A stretch of DNA of 6,721 bases from Oscillospiraceae bacterium (GCA_022508725.1 JAFLUR010000126.1:1-6721); one strand, 5' to 3'. Counted from the first letter of the stretch, positions 1 to 4,898 are shown. Made by a program: numbers and translations. The notes: a model not told the origin generated them from the letters alone.

Positions 1-173
1 AGAGTCTGCGGACGGGCGTCAACGAGCGTCTGCGTTTCCTGAACGGATGAGGTATCCTTTCCCACCCATACGCTGTCGCCTGCGGCGGCGAATACCGACG
101 ATGCGAACGAATTTGCCGCGAGAATCAGACCTGCCGCAAGACAGATGCGTTTTTGAAATTTCTTTTTGTTCAT
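1..173 (-). CDS. Secreted protein, N-terminal fragment (cut by window edge)
   Basis: Reading the minus strand from ATG at 173 gives 57 complete codons with no stop before the window edge. The protein begins MNKKKFQKRICLAAGLILAA, a textbook signal peptide: a Lys/Arg-rich n-region, a hydrophobic core and a likely cleavage at VFA|AAG near residues 28-30. The mature part starts GDSVWVGKDTSSVQETQTL, polar and Ser/Thr-rich. An AGGAGG site at 181-186 lies 7 bases before the ATG, and a consensus promoter at 245-273 implies a leader of about 65 bases. That leader contains a 6-bp hairpin (213-218 with 225-230), weak and of unknown role. Too little of the mature protein is visible to assign a function. 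Because the next complete gene on this strand is a secreted pectin-degrading lyase, another extracellular carbohydrate-active or cell-surface protein is plausible, but that is inference only. Confidence 0.78.
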   Translation of the reverse strand, partial: MNKKKFQKRICLAAGLILAANSFASSVFAAAGDSVWVGKDTSSVQETQTLVDARPQT

Positions 174-180
174 TGAAAAT

Positions 181-186
181 CCTCCT
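181..186 (-). promoter_or_regulatory. Ribosome binding site of the left-edge secreted protein
   Basis: AGGAGG on the minus strand, 7 bases before ATG 173. It fixes the start of the secreted fragment and excludes an overlapping reading frame that begins further upstream at 222 without such a site. Confidence 0.75.
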
Positions 187-244
187 TTTCGGGGTATGTA
201 AGAAATTGCCTGAAACGGTCACAGCCGTTTTTATGCATACTGTT

Positions 245-273
245 ATTATATCACAGATATATCATTTATACAA
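245..273 (-). promoter_or_regulatory. Sigma-A-type promoter for the left-edge secreted gene
   Basis: Minus strand -35 TTGTAT (268-273), a spacer of exactly 17 bases, and -10 TATAAT (245-250). Transcription would start near 238, giving a leader of about 65 bases before ATG 173. Confidence 0.75.
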
Positions 274-399
274 GCATAATTTGAAATGTGTGCGGATTTT
301 TTTATTGTATTGATTTGCCGTGCGCTTGTTTTCGCGGGATACGATAAAAATGCAAAAAGGAAAGATGACCGTAAATTATGAAGTATTTTGTCCGAAAAC

Positions 400-434
400 A
401 AAAAAGGAAGCATAACGAATTATGCGTCCTTTTT
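400..434 (-). terminator. Rho-independent terminator of small RNA copy 1
   Basis: On the minus strand, arms of 15 bases (434-420 and 415-401) pair with a single mismatch around a TTCG tetraloop and end in six T residues (405-400), followed by GTTTT. Confidence 0.8.
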
Positions 435-464
435 GTGGTGGTATGTATGATAAAAGGGTATATG
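431..464 (-). repeat. 34-base conserved segment, copy 1
   Basis: Identical to 608-641 at 33 of 34 positions; the only difference is at 445 versus 622. On the minus strand it starts CATATACCC and ends ACCACCACAAAA, running into the terminator stem. The bases on both sides diverge from copy 2. Confidence 0.95.
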
Positions 465-494
465 GTAAAAACTTTATTGTCATTACCGTAGTTT

Positions 495-500
495 ATTATA
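495..500 (-). promoter_or_regulatory. -10 box of small RNA copy 1
   Basis: TATAAT on the minus strand, 7 bases before the predicted 5' stem. The -35 region is poor: TTTATT at 518-523 with a 17-base spacer is the best candidate. Transcription may therefore need an activator or another sigma factor. Confidence 0.5.
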
Positions 501-582
501 ATATATTTGATTTGGGAAATAAACATATTCGTATTAAAAAATTATGAATAATTTGTTAAGAAAATGAGGTTTCCGGCAAAGT

Positions 583-611
583 AAAAAGTGCCTTCGGGCA
601 AAGGCACTTTT
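583..611 (-). terminator. Rho-independent terminator of small RNA copy 2
   Basis: On the minus strand AAAAGTGCCTT (611-601) pairs perfectly with AAGGCACTTTT (594-584) around a 6-base loop, and the hairpin ends in five T residues (587-583). Confidence 0.8.
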
Positions 612-641
612 GTGGTGGTATATATGATAAAAGGGTATATG
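608..641 (-). repeat. 34-base conserved segment, copy 2
   Basis: Direct repeat of 431-464 with one substitution, at the same place within the small RNA candidate. No third copy occurs in this window on either strand. Confidence 0.95.
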
Positions 642-672
642 ATAACGGATAATCAATATCCATTACATACAC

Positions 673-678
673 ATTATA
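673..678 (-). promoter_or_regulatory. -10 box of small RNA copy 2
   Basis: TATAAT on the minus strand at the same distance from the conserved segment as in copy 1. No good -35 hexamer is found at 16-18 bases upstream (TTATTA at 17 is the best), as for copy 1. Confidence 0.5.
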
Positions 679-777
679 CTATATTATTCCTCAAATAATA
701 AGGTATAATAAATTAACTTTTTATGAATTATTTATGAATATTGATAAAATTATATTGATCTTTACATAACCTACAGG

Positions 778-823
778 GCATATACATATATACAAATATA
801 GATATATGCATATATGTATATGC
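778..823. repeat. AT-rich inverted repeat (cruciform or hairpin potential)
   Basis: GCATATACATATAT at 778-791 is the exact reverse complement of 810-823, with 18 bases between. The middle contains a second self-complementary stretch, ATATATGCATATAT (802-815). There is no T run, so it is not an obvious terminator. It could be a protein-binding site, a cruciform or simply biased AT sequence. Confidence 0.85.
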
Positions 824-846
824 AAGATACAGGAAATTTCCCATAC

Positions 847-870
847 TTTTTACATTTAAATATGTAAAAA
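847..870. repeat. Short AT hairpin, terminator-like on both strands
   Basis: TTTTTACAT (847-855) pairs with ATGTAAAAA (862-870) around a 6-base loop. Nine pairs that are nearly all A-T make it weak. Read on the minus strand it follows directly after the GC-richer element at 870-951. Confidence 0.6.
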
Positions 871-951
871 CCGCCGGAAGGACGAAATGACCCGGCAAGT
901 CGCTGAAAATTGCGGCAAAGCCTCCGAATATAAAGGCGGTCGGGATTACAT
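870..951 (+). ncRNA. Structured RNA candidate, possibly riboswitch-like
   Basis: This GC-richer block stands out in a very AT-rich spacer and has several nested pairings. ACCGCC (870-875) pairs with GGCGGT (935-940); GGAAGG (876-881) can pair with CCTCC (921-925) with one bulge; and GTCGC (899-903) pairs with GCGGC (912-916) around a GAAA-containing loop. In order it shows GGCAA, a GAAA loop, GCAAAGCCTCCG, TAAA and CGGGATTAC. These resemble the conserved parts of c-di-GMP-I (GEMM) riboswitches, recalled from memory of that family. The match is incomplete: the P2 flank is short, the P3 loop is nearly absent, and the outer 870/940 helix is not part of that fold. The coiled-coil gene 107 bases downstream has its own promoter, so control of that gene is uncertain. 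The active strand is also not proven. Confidence 0.3.
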
Positions 952-1007
952 ATAAAACAATCCTTATGAACCTTGAAAAATAAAAGACTTTAAGCTTGAA
1001 TTTATTA

Positions 1008-1036
1008 TTGATATATGATATACTTAATATTATAAT
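1008..1036 (+). promoter_or_regulatory. Sigma-A-type promoter of the coiled-coil gene
   Basis: TTGATA (1008-1013), 17 bases, TATAAT (1031-1036). Transcription would start near 1043, only about 15 bases before ATG 1058, so the leader is little more than the ribosome binding site. Confidence 0.8.
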
Positions 1037-1057
1037 AAATGAAAGGAAGTACTCGCA

Positions 1058-1396
1058 ATGACTGATTCCGAAATGTTACAAGCTATTTTTGGTGAGATCA
1101 AAAAAACAAATCAAAGACTTGATGATTTTAATCAAAGACTGGATAATTTAGAACAAGATAACAAGACGATAAAACAAGAACTTGACGCGCTCAAAAAAGA
1201 AGTTAAACAAAATACCGCAGCTATTGAAGTAACTGTTTCGCAATGTCTTAAAGCATATTCCGACGGGTATATTGCAAACCGTGAAAAAATCAACAGCTTA
1301 AATATTGATTCCGTAAATGATAAAATAAATTATATCAATTTAAGACAACAATATTTTGAAGATGAATTAGAACGGTTAAAAATAAAAATCAGCTGA
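1058..1396 (+). CDS. Small coiled-coil protein of unknown function
   Basis: 112 residues, starting at ATG 1058 with AAGGAAG (1043-1049) 8 bases upstream. Residues 5-55 show a heptad pattern with Leu/Ile at a/d positions and many Gln, Asn, Lys and Glu residues, as in a coiled coil. It includes a tandem heptad NQRLDDF/NQRLDNL at residues 18-31, visible as a 21-base tandem repeat at 1109-1150. A second helical, charged segment covers residues 85-112. There is no signal peptide, membrane segment or catalytic motif, and a single Cys at residue 63. It is monocistronic, with its own promoter and a strong terminator. Its base composition (A-rich codons such as AAA, AAT and GAA) is clearly more AT-rich than that of the lyase, ppa and ychF genes, which hints at a separate origin or relaxed composition. 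Small cytoplasmic coiled-coil proteins of this type are common and uncharacterised in Clostridia; an oligomeric adaptor or regulator is a guess. Confidence 0.85.
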   Translation: MTDSEMLQAIFGEIKKTNQRLDDFNQRLDNLEQDNKTIKQELDALKKEVKQNTAAIEVTVSQCLKAYSDGYIANREKINSLNIDSVNDKINYINLRQQYFEDELERLKIKIS

Positions 1397-1417
1397 CAAA
1401 TAATACAAAACCATATT

Positions 1418-1461
1418 AAAAACGGTGTAAAGTCTGTTTTTCAAGACTCTGCACCGTTTTT
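1418..1461. terminator. Bidirectional Rho-independent terminator
   Basis: Arms 1418-1435 and 1444-1461 pair at 17 of 18 positions (one A-C mismatch, one G-T) around an 8-base loop. Five A residues at one end and five T residues at the other give a T run on either strand. It lies 21 bases after the coiled-coil gene and also receives transcripts from the convergent lyase gene. Confidence 0.9.
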
Positions 1462-1481
1462 ATTTTGTGCTTGTATTGCCG

Positions 1482-1524
1482 TGTCCCGGTCGGGTACATA
1501 TTCCGTTATATCACCGGACCGACA
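1482..1524 (-). other. Imperfect hairpin downstream of the lyase gene
   Basis: TGTC..GGTC.GGT (1482-1495) pairs with ACC.GACCGACA (1513-1524), with a CC bulge and one G-G mismatch. It lies 56 bases past the lyase stop codon. No T run follows, so it may stabilise the 3' end of the lyase mRNA rather than terminate it; the terminator at 1418-1461 would do that. Confidence 0.4.
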
Positions 1525-1579
1525 ATTTAAATTTGCACATGGTTTATTGATATTTTAGCCTTTTGACAAGTTTACAATA

Positions 1580-4180
1580 TCAGAGAGAATTTTTCCACGC
1601 ATCAAGCAGGTCCGCAGCAGGAGCCTCGTCCGAATCGCTTATTACGATGATGCCGTCGTCCCAATAAAGCTTTTTGCCGAACGCTTCAAGTACGGCTCTT
1701 ATGGGAACCATGGTTCTGCCCTCGTATATAACGGCGGGCGAATCGAGTTCCTTTTCCGCGCCGTTTACGATGAATTTATCCGCGTCCACGGTGATCGAAA
1801 CCTTATCGTTTCCTTTTGTTATATCGGCGGTGCGTGTTTCGGCGTTCCAATCTACCCGGGCGCCGAATGCCTCGGAAATATATCTTATCGGAACAAGTGT
1901 GCGGTCGTTGACGATGATCGGAGTTACCGATGTATTATCCGGGTCTATAACCGATACGGTATCGCCGTTTATCGCGTTGGGACTGCCTATTTTAAGTACC
2001 ACCGCGTCCGAATCGCCCGCTTTGTCGAATAATTCATCCTCTTTTGTTACGAGTATATCCATATCCTTGTAGGTCTTATCCGATGCGTATACGGGATTTA
2101 CCTCCTTTGACGAGCCGTTTTGGGTGTATATGGCGGGTACCGGCACCTTTGTTGTTTCGGCGCCGAAATAGAAGCTTGTGTTTGTGGGCTGATTGTAATG
2201 GTTGTTCTGCCATGCGACAGCCTCACGGTATGTAATGTCGTGTATCAATGACGGCATTCTGTAATCCGTGGGTATATCGGTCGAGTATATGCGCATTTCC
2301 TTGTTGTCCGCGGTTCTGAAAATGATTTCCTCTCTCCAGTCTCCGAATATATCCGCCGTGAGAACGTTTTGACCCTTTGTTCCGCCGTTTGACGCACATT
2401 CGGTATCCTCCCAAAGGATATCGACCTCTTTGTTTTCCCAGTTCCATTTATATACCGTCACATGATCGACAAGCTCGGAAAGCAGGTCGCCGTCCCAGTA
2501 CATTTTCATGTTCATCGGCACGGTAAGCTCGGCTGGATCTTCCGCTTTTATTTCCTCTGTCGGCTCAATGCCCGCGTCTTTGTTTGTGACGATATTTCCG
2601 TTTGCGTCTCTGAAATGAACGTTCCAGCCGGCAAGCTCAACGCCTTTGTATGACTGAAGGGGAGTGCCGGTTGAGCCCCATACCTCCCAGCCTTCGCTTG
2701 TCGGGTCTATATCCGCGGCTCTCGAACGTCCGGTATCCTTGGGCTTTGAGTAGCCGAACAATACCTGACCGGTCCTTGCGTCATGAAGATCTATGTTTGC
2801 GGGAAGATTTTTTGTTTCGTGACACGCCCATATGTAATATCCGTCGAAATTCGGGTCCATCTTTGCAACGTCGAACGCATCGCCGTGACCCAATTTTACG
2901 TTGTTCGCATGAGTCGCGTACATGAATTTGCCGTTGTCGTCTATCGCGCCCGCGCCCGAGAGTATCTCGTCCTTTCCGTCAAAATCGATATCGGCTACCG
3001 CAAGGCTGTGATAGCCCGCGCCGTAGAGGTTATCCGGACGTGAATCGGGCGACGAGTCATACTGCCACAGCTCGGTTATTTTGCCGTTTTTGTAATCCCA
3101 TGCGGCAAGCTTTACGCCGTCCCATGCACCGCGGAGAAGAACTATGCTCGGGGTTTCGCCGTTGAGATAGGCTGCGGCAAAGAGATAATGACTTGCGCGC
3201 TTTGTGAGTCTTGCAACGTCGGGATATGCCGACGACCAGCTTGAAAGGGGGTCTCTTTTCGGAACAAGGTCGCATCTTGCTGTTTCCTTGCCCGTGGCGC
3301 CCTCGTATACCGACAGAAATTCCGGTCCCTCCGAAAGATACTGTCTGTCGGGGAATTTTTGTATCGAATATTCGTAATTTTCTTTTCCGTCGCCGTTTTC
3401 GTCGCCTATTTTATTGCCCGCGCCGTCAACCGTTCCCTCAAAGGAGCGCAGGACCACCTCGGCTTTTCCGTCGCCGTCGAAATCATAGACGAGAATGTTT
3501 ATGTCTATGTCGCATATCTCGTTGGGACCTATATCTATCGTCCACATATGCGTTCCGTCCAATCTGTATGCTTCAACGAGGGGATAAGCGACTCTTGTCG
3601 CCAGCTCCATATCCGCGGGATTTCTTCTTACGACTATCTCATACTCGCCATCGCCGTCGAGATCGCCCACAGACGCGTCGTTAATATCATAATCGCCTTT
3701 TTCGTACTGCTTTACGGGTATCGAAAGATAGCCCTTTGTGAGAACGGATGCCTCGGTTTTATCCTCATCGACCTCATTTCCGTTAAGCACCGGAAGAACG
3801 TAATAAACCGAACCGTCCGTGCCGTTTGCATCCAAGAAGCAGGTTCTTTCGGTATGAGCGATCTTTTTGCCGTCGCGGTAAACGTTAAAGGATGTTGACG
3901 GATCGTCCGTTCCTTTAAATCTCCACGACACCAGCACGCCCTCGTCCGCCTTGACGGCGACCGTTCCTCTTTTGAGATATTCCGCCTGCTTGAGTATAAA
4001 CGGGCGCGCCGAATAAAGAGCCGATGTTTCGGCTTTTTGCGCTTGATCCTCCGTATCGGAATAGGGGGGAGTGTCGGTTGCGAATTGAGATGCGTCCGCC
4101 GCAAAGCAGCTCTGCGCGGCGGAAAGCGAAAGCGCCGCGATCAGTGAAATTGAAATAACAGCTTTTTTTAAGTTTTTCAT
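1580..4180 (-). CDS. Secreted rhamnogalacturonan lyase, polysaccharide lyase family 11
   Basis: 866 residues from ATG 4180, chosen because GGAGG (4188-4192) sits 7 bases upstream and the protein then starts with a signal peptide (MKNLKKAVISISLIAALS..., probable cut at CFA|AD, residue 27). An upstream ATG at 4213 would put 11 unlikely residues before it. PL11 enzymes (YesW/YesX in Bacillus subtilis) cleave the alternating Rha-GalA backbone of rhamnogalacturonan I by beta-elimination outside the cell. Residues about 58-150 form the N-terminal beta domain (QAEYLKRGTVAV, FNVYRDGKKI). Residues about 150-675 form the eight-bladed propeller, with Ca-binding loops DLDGDG 173-178, DFDGDG 233-238, DENGDG 260-265 and DIDFDG 397-402. 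Family hallmarks include RSRAADIDP, ADIFGDWREE and AWQNNHYNQP. Residues about 728-840 match a copper-amine-oxidase-N-like domain (RTLVPIRYISEAFGA, RTMVPIRAVLEAFGK), a common add-on in secreted Firmicutes proteins, possibly for surface attachment. No dockerin, SLH or sortase signal is visible. The ppa gene lies 63 bases upstream on the same strand. Confidence 0.95.
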   Translation of the reverse strand: MKNLKKAVISISLIAALSLSAAQSCFAADASQFATDTPPYSDTEDQAQKAETSALYSARPFILKQAEYLKRGTVAVKADEGVLVSWRFKGTDDPSTSFNVYRDGKKIAHTERTCFLDANGTDGSVYYVLPVLNGNEVDEDKTEASVLTKGYLSIPVKQYEKGDYDINDASVGDLDGDGEYEIVVRRNPADMELATRVAYPLVEAYRLDGTHMWTIDIGPNEICDIDINILVYDFDGDGKAEVVLRSFEGTVDGAGNKIGDENGDGKENYEYSIQKFPDRQYLSEGPEFLSVYEGATGKETARCDLVPKRDPLSSWSSAYPDVARLTKRASHYLFAAAYLNGETPSIVLLRGAWDGVKLAAWDYKNGKITELWQYDSSPDSRPDNLYGAGYHSLAVADIDFDGKDEILSGAGAIDDNGKFMYATHANNVKLGHGDAFDVAKMDPNFDGYYIWACHETKNLPANIDLHDARTGQVLFGYSKPKDTGRSRAADIDPTSEGWEVWGSTGTPLQSYKGVELAGWNVHFRDANGNIVTNKDAGIEPTEEIKAEDPAELTVPMNMKMYWDGDLLSELVDHVTVYKWNWENKEVDILWEDTECASNGGTKGQNVLTADIFGDWREEIIFRTADNKEMRIYSTDIPTDYRMPSLIHDITYREAVAWQNNHYNQPTNTSFYFGAETTKVPVPAIYTQNGSSKEVNPVYASDKTYKDMDILVTKEDELFDKAGDSDAVVLKIGSPNAINGDTVSVIDPDNTSVTPIIVNDRTLVPIRYISEAFGARVDWNAETRTADITKGNDKVSITVDADKFIVNGAEKELDSPAVIYEGRTMVPIRAVLEAFGKKLYWDDGIIVISDSDEAPAADLLDAWKNSL

Positions 4181-4187
4181 ACAAAAA

Positions 4188-4192
4188 CCTCC
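4188..4192 (-). promoter_or_regulatory. Ribosome binding site that sets the lyase start
   Basis: GGAGG on the minus strand, 7 bases before ATG 4180. It lies downstream of the alternative ATG at 4213, so it supports the shorter form with an intact signal peptide. Confidence 0.85.
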
Positions 4193-4214
4193 GTTAAAAT
4201 TAAATAAAATCATA

Positions 4215-4232
4215 CGGCCGCGTTTGCGGTCG
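4215..4232 (-). terminator. Weak terminator-like hairpin between ppa and the lyase gene
   Basis: On the minus strand CGACCGC (4232-4226) pairs with GCGGCCG (4221-4215) with one A-C mismatch around an AAAC loop, 11 bases after the ppa stop codon. A T-rich but interrupted stretch follows (4214-4195). It could end part of the ppa transcript and let the rest read into the lyase gene, since I see no separate lyase promoter in the 63-base gap. Confidence 0.4.
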
Positions 4233-4243
4233 GTGTTTCTTTA

Positions 4244-4774
4244 TCAGCAGTATGTGTCCTTATATGCCGCCATGCAGTCCTTTATTATCTCCGTCGCGGC
4301 GTCGCGTCCGAGAGCCTCCTTTACGACCGTTTCCTTGTTTTCGAGGGATTTGTAGACCGTAAAGAAATGGGATATTTCATCGAACGTATGGCTCGGCAGC
4401 TGTGAAATATCGTTGTAGAGCGAAAGGGACGGGTCTTGGAACGGAATGGCGATTATCTTCTCATCTACCTTTTCATCATCGACCATCTTTATAACGCCTA
4501 TCGGATAACATTCCACAAGCGTCATCGGAACGATGGATTCCTGACAAAGCACAAGCACATCGAGAGGATCGTTGTCCGATGCGTATGTGCGTGGGATAAA
4601 TCCGTAATTTGCCGGGTAATGAGTGGATGTGTAAAGGACCCTGTCGAGTCTTAAAAGCCCCGTATCCTTATCCATTTCGTATTTGTTTTTTCCGCCCTTG
4701 GGGATCTCTATCACCGCGACAAATCTTTCGGGTGAAATTCTTTTGGGACTGATATCATGCCATATATTGGACAT
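4244..4774 (-). CDS. ppa: Inorganic pyrophosphatase, family I
   Basis: 176 residues, cytoplasmic. It hydrolyses pyrophosphate to two phosphates with Mg2+ and so pulls biosynthetic reactions forward. ATG 4774 is chosen because AGGAGG (4784-4789) lies 9 bases upstream; a longer form from 4816 would add 14 residues unlike the family. The family I signature DNDPLDV is at residues 67-73, giving metal ligands D67, D69 and D72. Other expected active-site residues by comparison with the E. coli enzyme are E23, K31, E33 (IEIP...KYE), R45 (DRVLYT), Y57 (NYG), D99/D100, D104, K106 and the Y141-K142 pair (VYKSLE). Length is normal for the family. It diverges from ychF and precedes the lyase gene on the same strand, with a hairpin in between, so partial co-transcription is possible. 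I see no functional link to pectin breakdown. Confidence 0.96.
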   Translation of the reverse strand: MSNIWHDISPKRISPERFVAVIEIPKGGKNKYEMDKDTGLLRLDRVLYTSTHYPANYGFIPRTYASDNDPLDVLVLCQESIVPMTLVECYPIGVIKMVDDEKVDEKIIAIPFQDPSLSLYNDISQLPSHTFDEISHFFTVYKSLENKETVVKEALGRDAATEIIKDCMAAYKDTYC

Positions 4775-4783
4775 TTTTGCTTT

Positions 4784-4789
4784 CCTCCT
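4784..4789 (-). promoter_or_regulatory. Ribosome binding site that sets the ppa start
   Basis: AGGAGG on the minus strand, 9 bases before ATG 4774. It lies inside the longer open frame that begins at 4816, so the true start is the internal one. Confidence 0.85.
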
Positions 4790-4792
4790 TGC

Positions 4793-4821
4793 CGGAGATT
4801 TCCCGCATTGAGGCATCTCCG
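4793..4821 (-). promoter_or_regulatory. Leader hairpin just upstream of the ppa ribosome binding site
   Basis: CGGAGAT (4821-4815) pairs perfectly with ATCTCCG (4799-4793) around a 15-base loop and ends 3 bases before the AGGAGG site. The GGAGA in the arm resembles a second Shine-Dalgarno sequence. A translational role is possible but unproven. Confidence 0.4.
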
Positions 4822-4852
4822 TTGTGTTTATGAATTATTGTACCGCACTATT

Positions 4853-4881
4853 ATTGTATCACATTATTTGATAATTGTAAA
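4853..4881 (-). promoter_or_regulatory. Promoter of ppa
   Basis: Minus strand -35 TTTACA (4876-4881), 17 bases, -10 TACAAT (4853-4858). The start would be near 4846, giving a leader of about 72 bases. Confidence 0.72.
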
Positions 4882-4898
4882 TTATTTTTAAAAATATA

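Larger units (their letters stand above)
400..488 (-). ncRNA. Small RNA candidate, copy 1 of a tandem pair
   Basis: On the minus strand a -10 box (TATAAT, 495-500) is followed about 7 bases later by an RNA of about 88 bases built of three parts. First is a 5' stem, GGTAATGAC pairing with GTTTTTACC (487-479 with 472-464) with one T-T mismatch and an AATAAA loop. Second is an unpaired linker that carries most of a 34-base segment shared with copy 2 and includes ACCACCAC. Third is a 15-bp terminator hairpin with one mismatch and a UUCG loop (434-420 with 415-401), followed by a T run. The 5' and 3' stems differ in sequence from copy 2 yet pair in both, which argues for selection on RNA structure. 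A target-binding seed in the C-rich linker is inference. A leaderless peptide is possible but less likely, because no stop codon precedes the terminator and no Shine-Dalgarno site is present. I do not recognise a named family. Confidence 0.72.
583..667 (-). ncRNA. Small RNA candidate, copy 2 of a tandem pair
   Basis: This has the same architecture as copy 1, about 179 bases away on the same strand. A TATAAT box (673-678) is followed about 6 bases later by a 5' stem in which GTAATGGATA pairs with TATCCGTTAT (666-657 with 651-642; 10 pairs, two of them G-T) around a TTGAT loop. Next comes the linker with the shared 34-base segment and its ACCACCAC motif, then an 11-bp terminator stem (611-601 with 594-584) and a T run. 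The two copies share the GTAATG at the 5' end, the linker and the spacing from the -10 box (30 versus 31 bases), while both stems have changed sequence and kept pairing. The RNA would be about 85 bases long. Role, targets and regulation are unknown. The alternative is a short leaderless reading frame, treated under findings. Confidence 0.72.
174..1057. other. Long AT-rich spacer without a supported protein gene
   Basis: About 880 bases between two start codons that face away from each other. From left to right it holds the leader and promoter of the left secreted gene, two minus-strand small RNA candidates, an AT palindrome, a short AT hairpin, a GC-richer foldable element and the promoter of the coiled-coil gene. 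I see nothing specific in 274-399, 501-582 and 679-777. TTATGAAT recurs at 542, 721 and 732, which in such AT-rich DNA may be chance. Confidence 0.8.

Noticed and set aside
302..526. 74-codon minus-strand frame across small RNA copy 1
   Set aside because: It passes through the -10 box, both stem-loops and the terminator of the RNA candidate in a different frame from the conserved segment. It is low in complexity and is not paralleled in copy 2.
400..641. CRISPR array or insertion-sequence remnant formed by the 34-base repeats
   Set aside because: There are only two copies, 177 bases apart. They lack terminal inverted repeats and spacer regularity, and they are explained better as parts of two transcription units with their own -10 boxes and terminators.
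721..739. TTATGAAT direct repeats as an operator
   Set aside because: Copies occur at 721 and 732 with an 11-base period, and also at 542 and 4828 in unrelated settings. In DNA this AT-rich that may be chance, and no gene start is suitably placed.
4181..4213. N-terminal extension of the lyase from ATG 4213
   Set aside because: The ribosome binding site at 4188-4192 falls inside it, and the extension would put hydrophobic residues in front of a normal signal peptide n-region.
4775..4816. N-terminal extension of ppa from an upstream ATG
   Set aside because: The strong AGGAGG site lies inside this stretch at ideal distance from ATG 4774, and the extra residues MPQCGKSPARRKAK do not look like family I pyrophosphatase.
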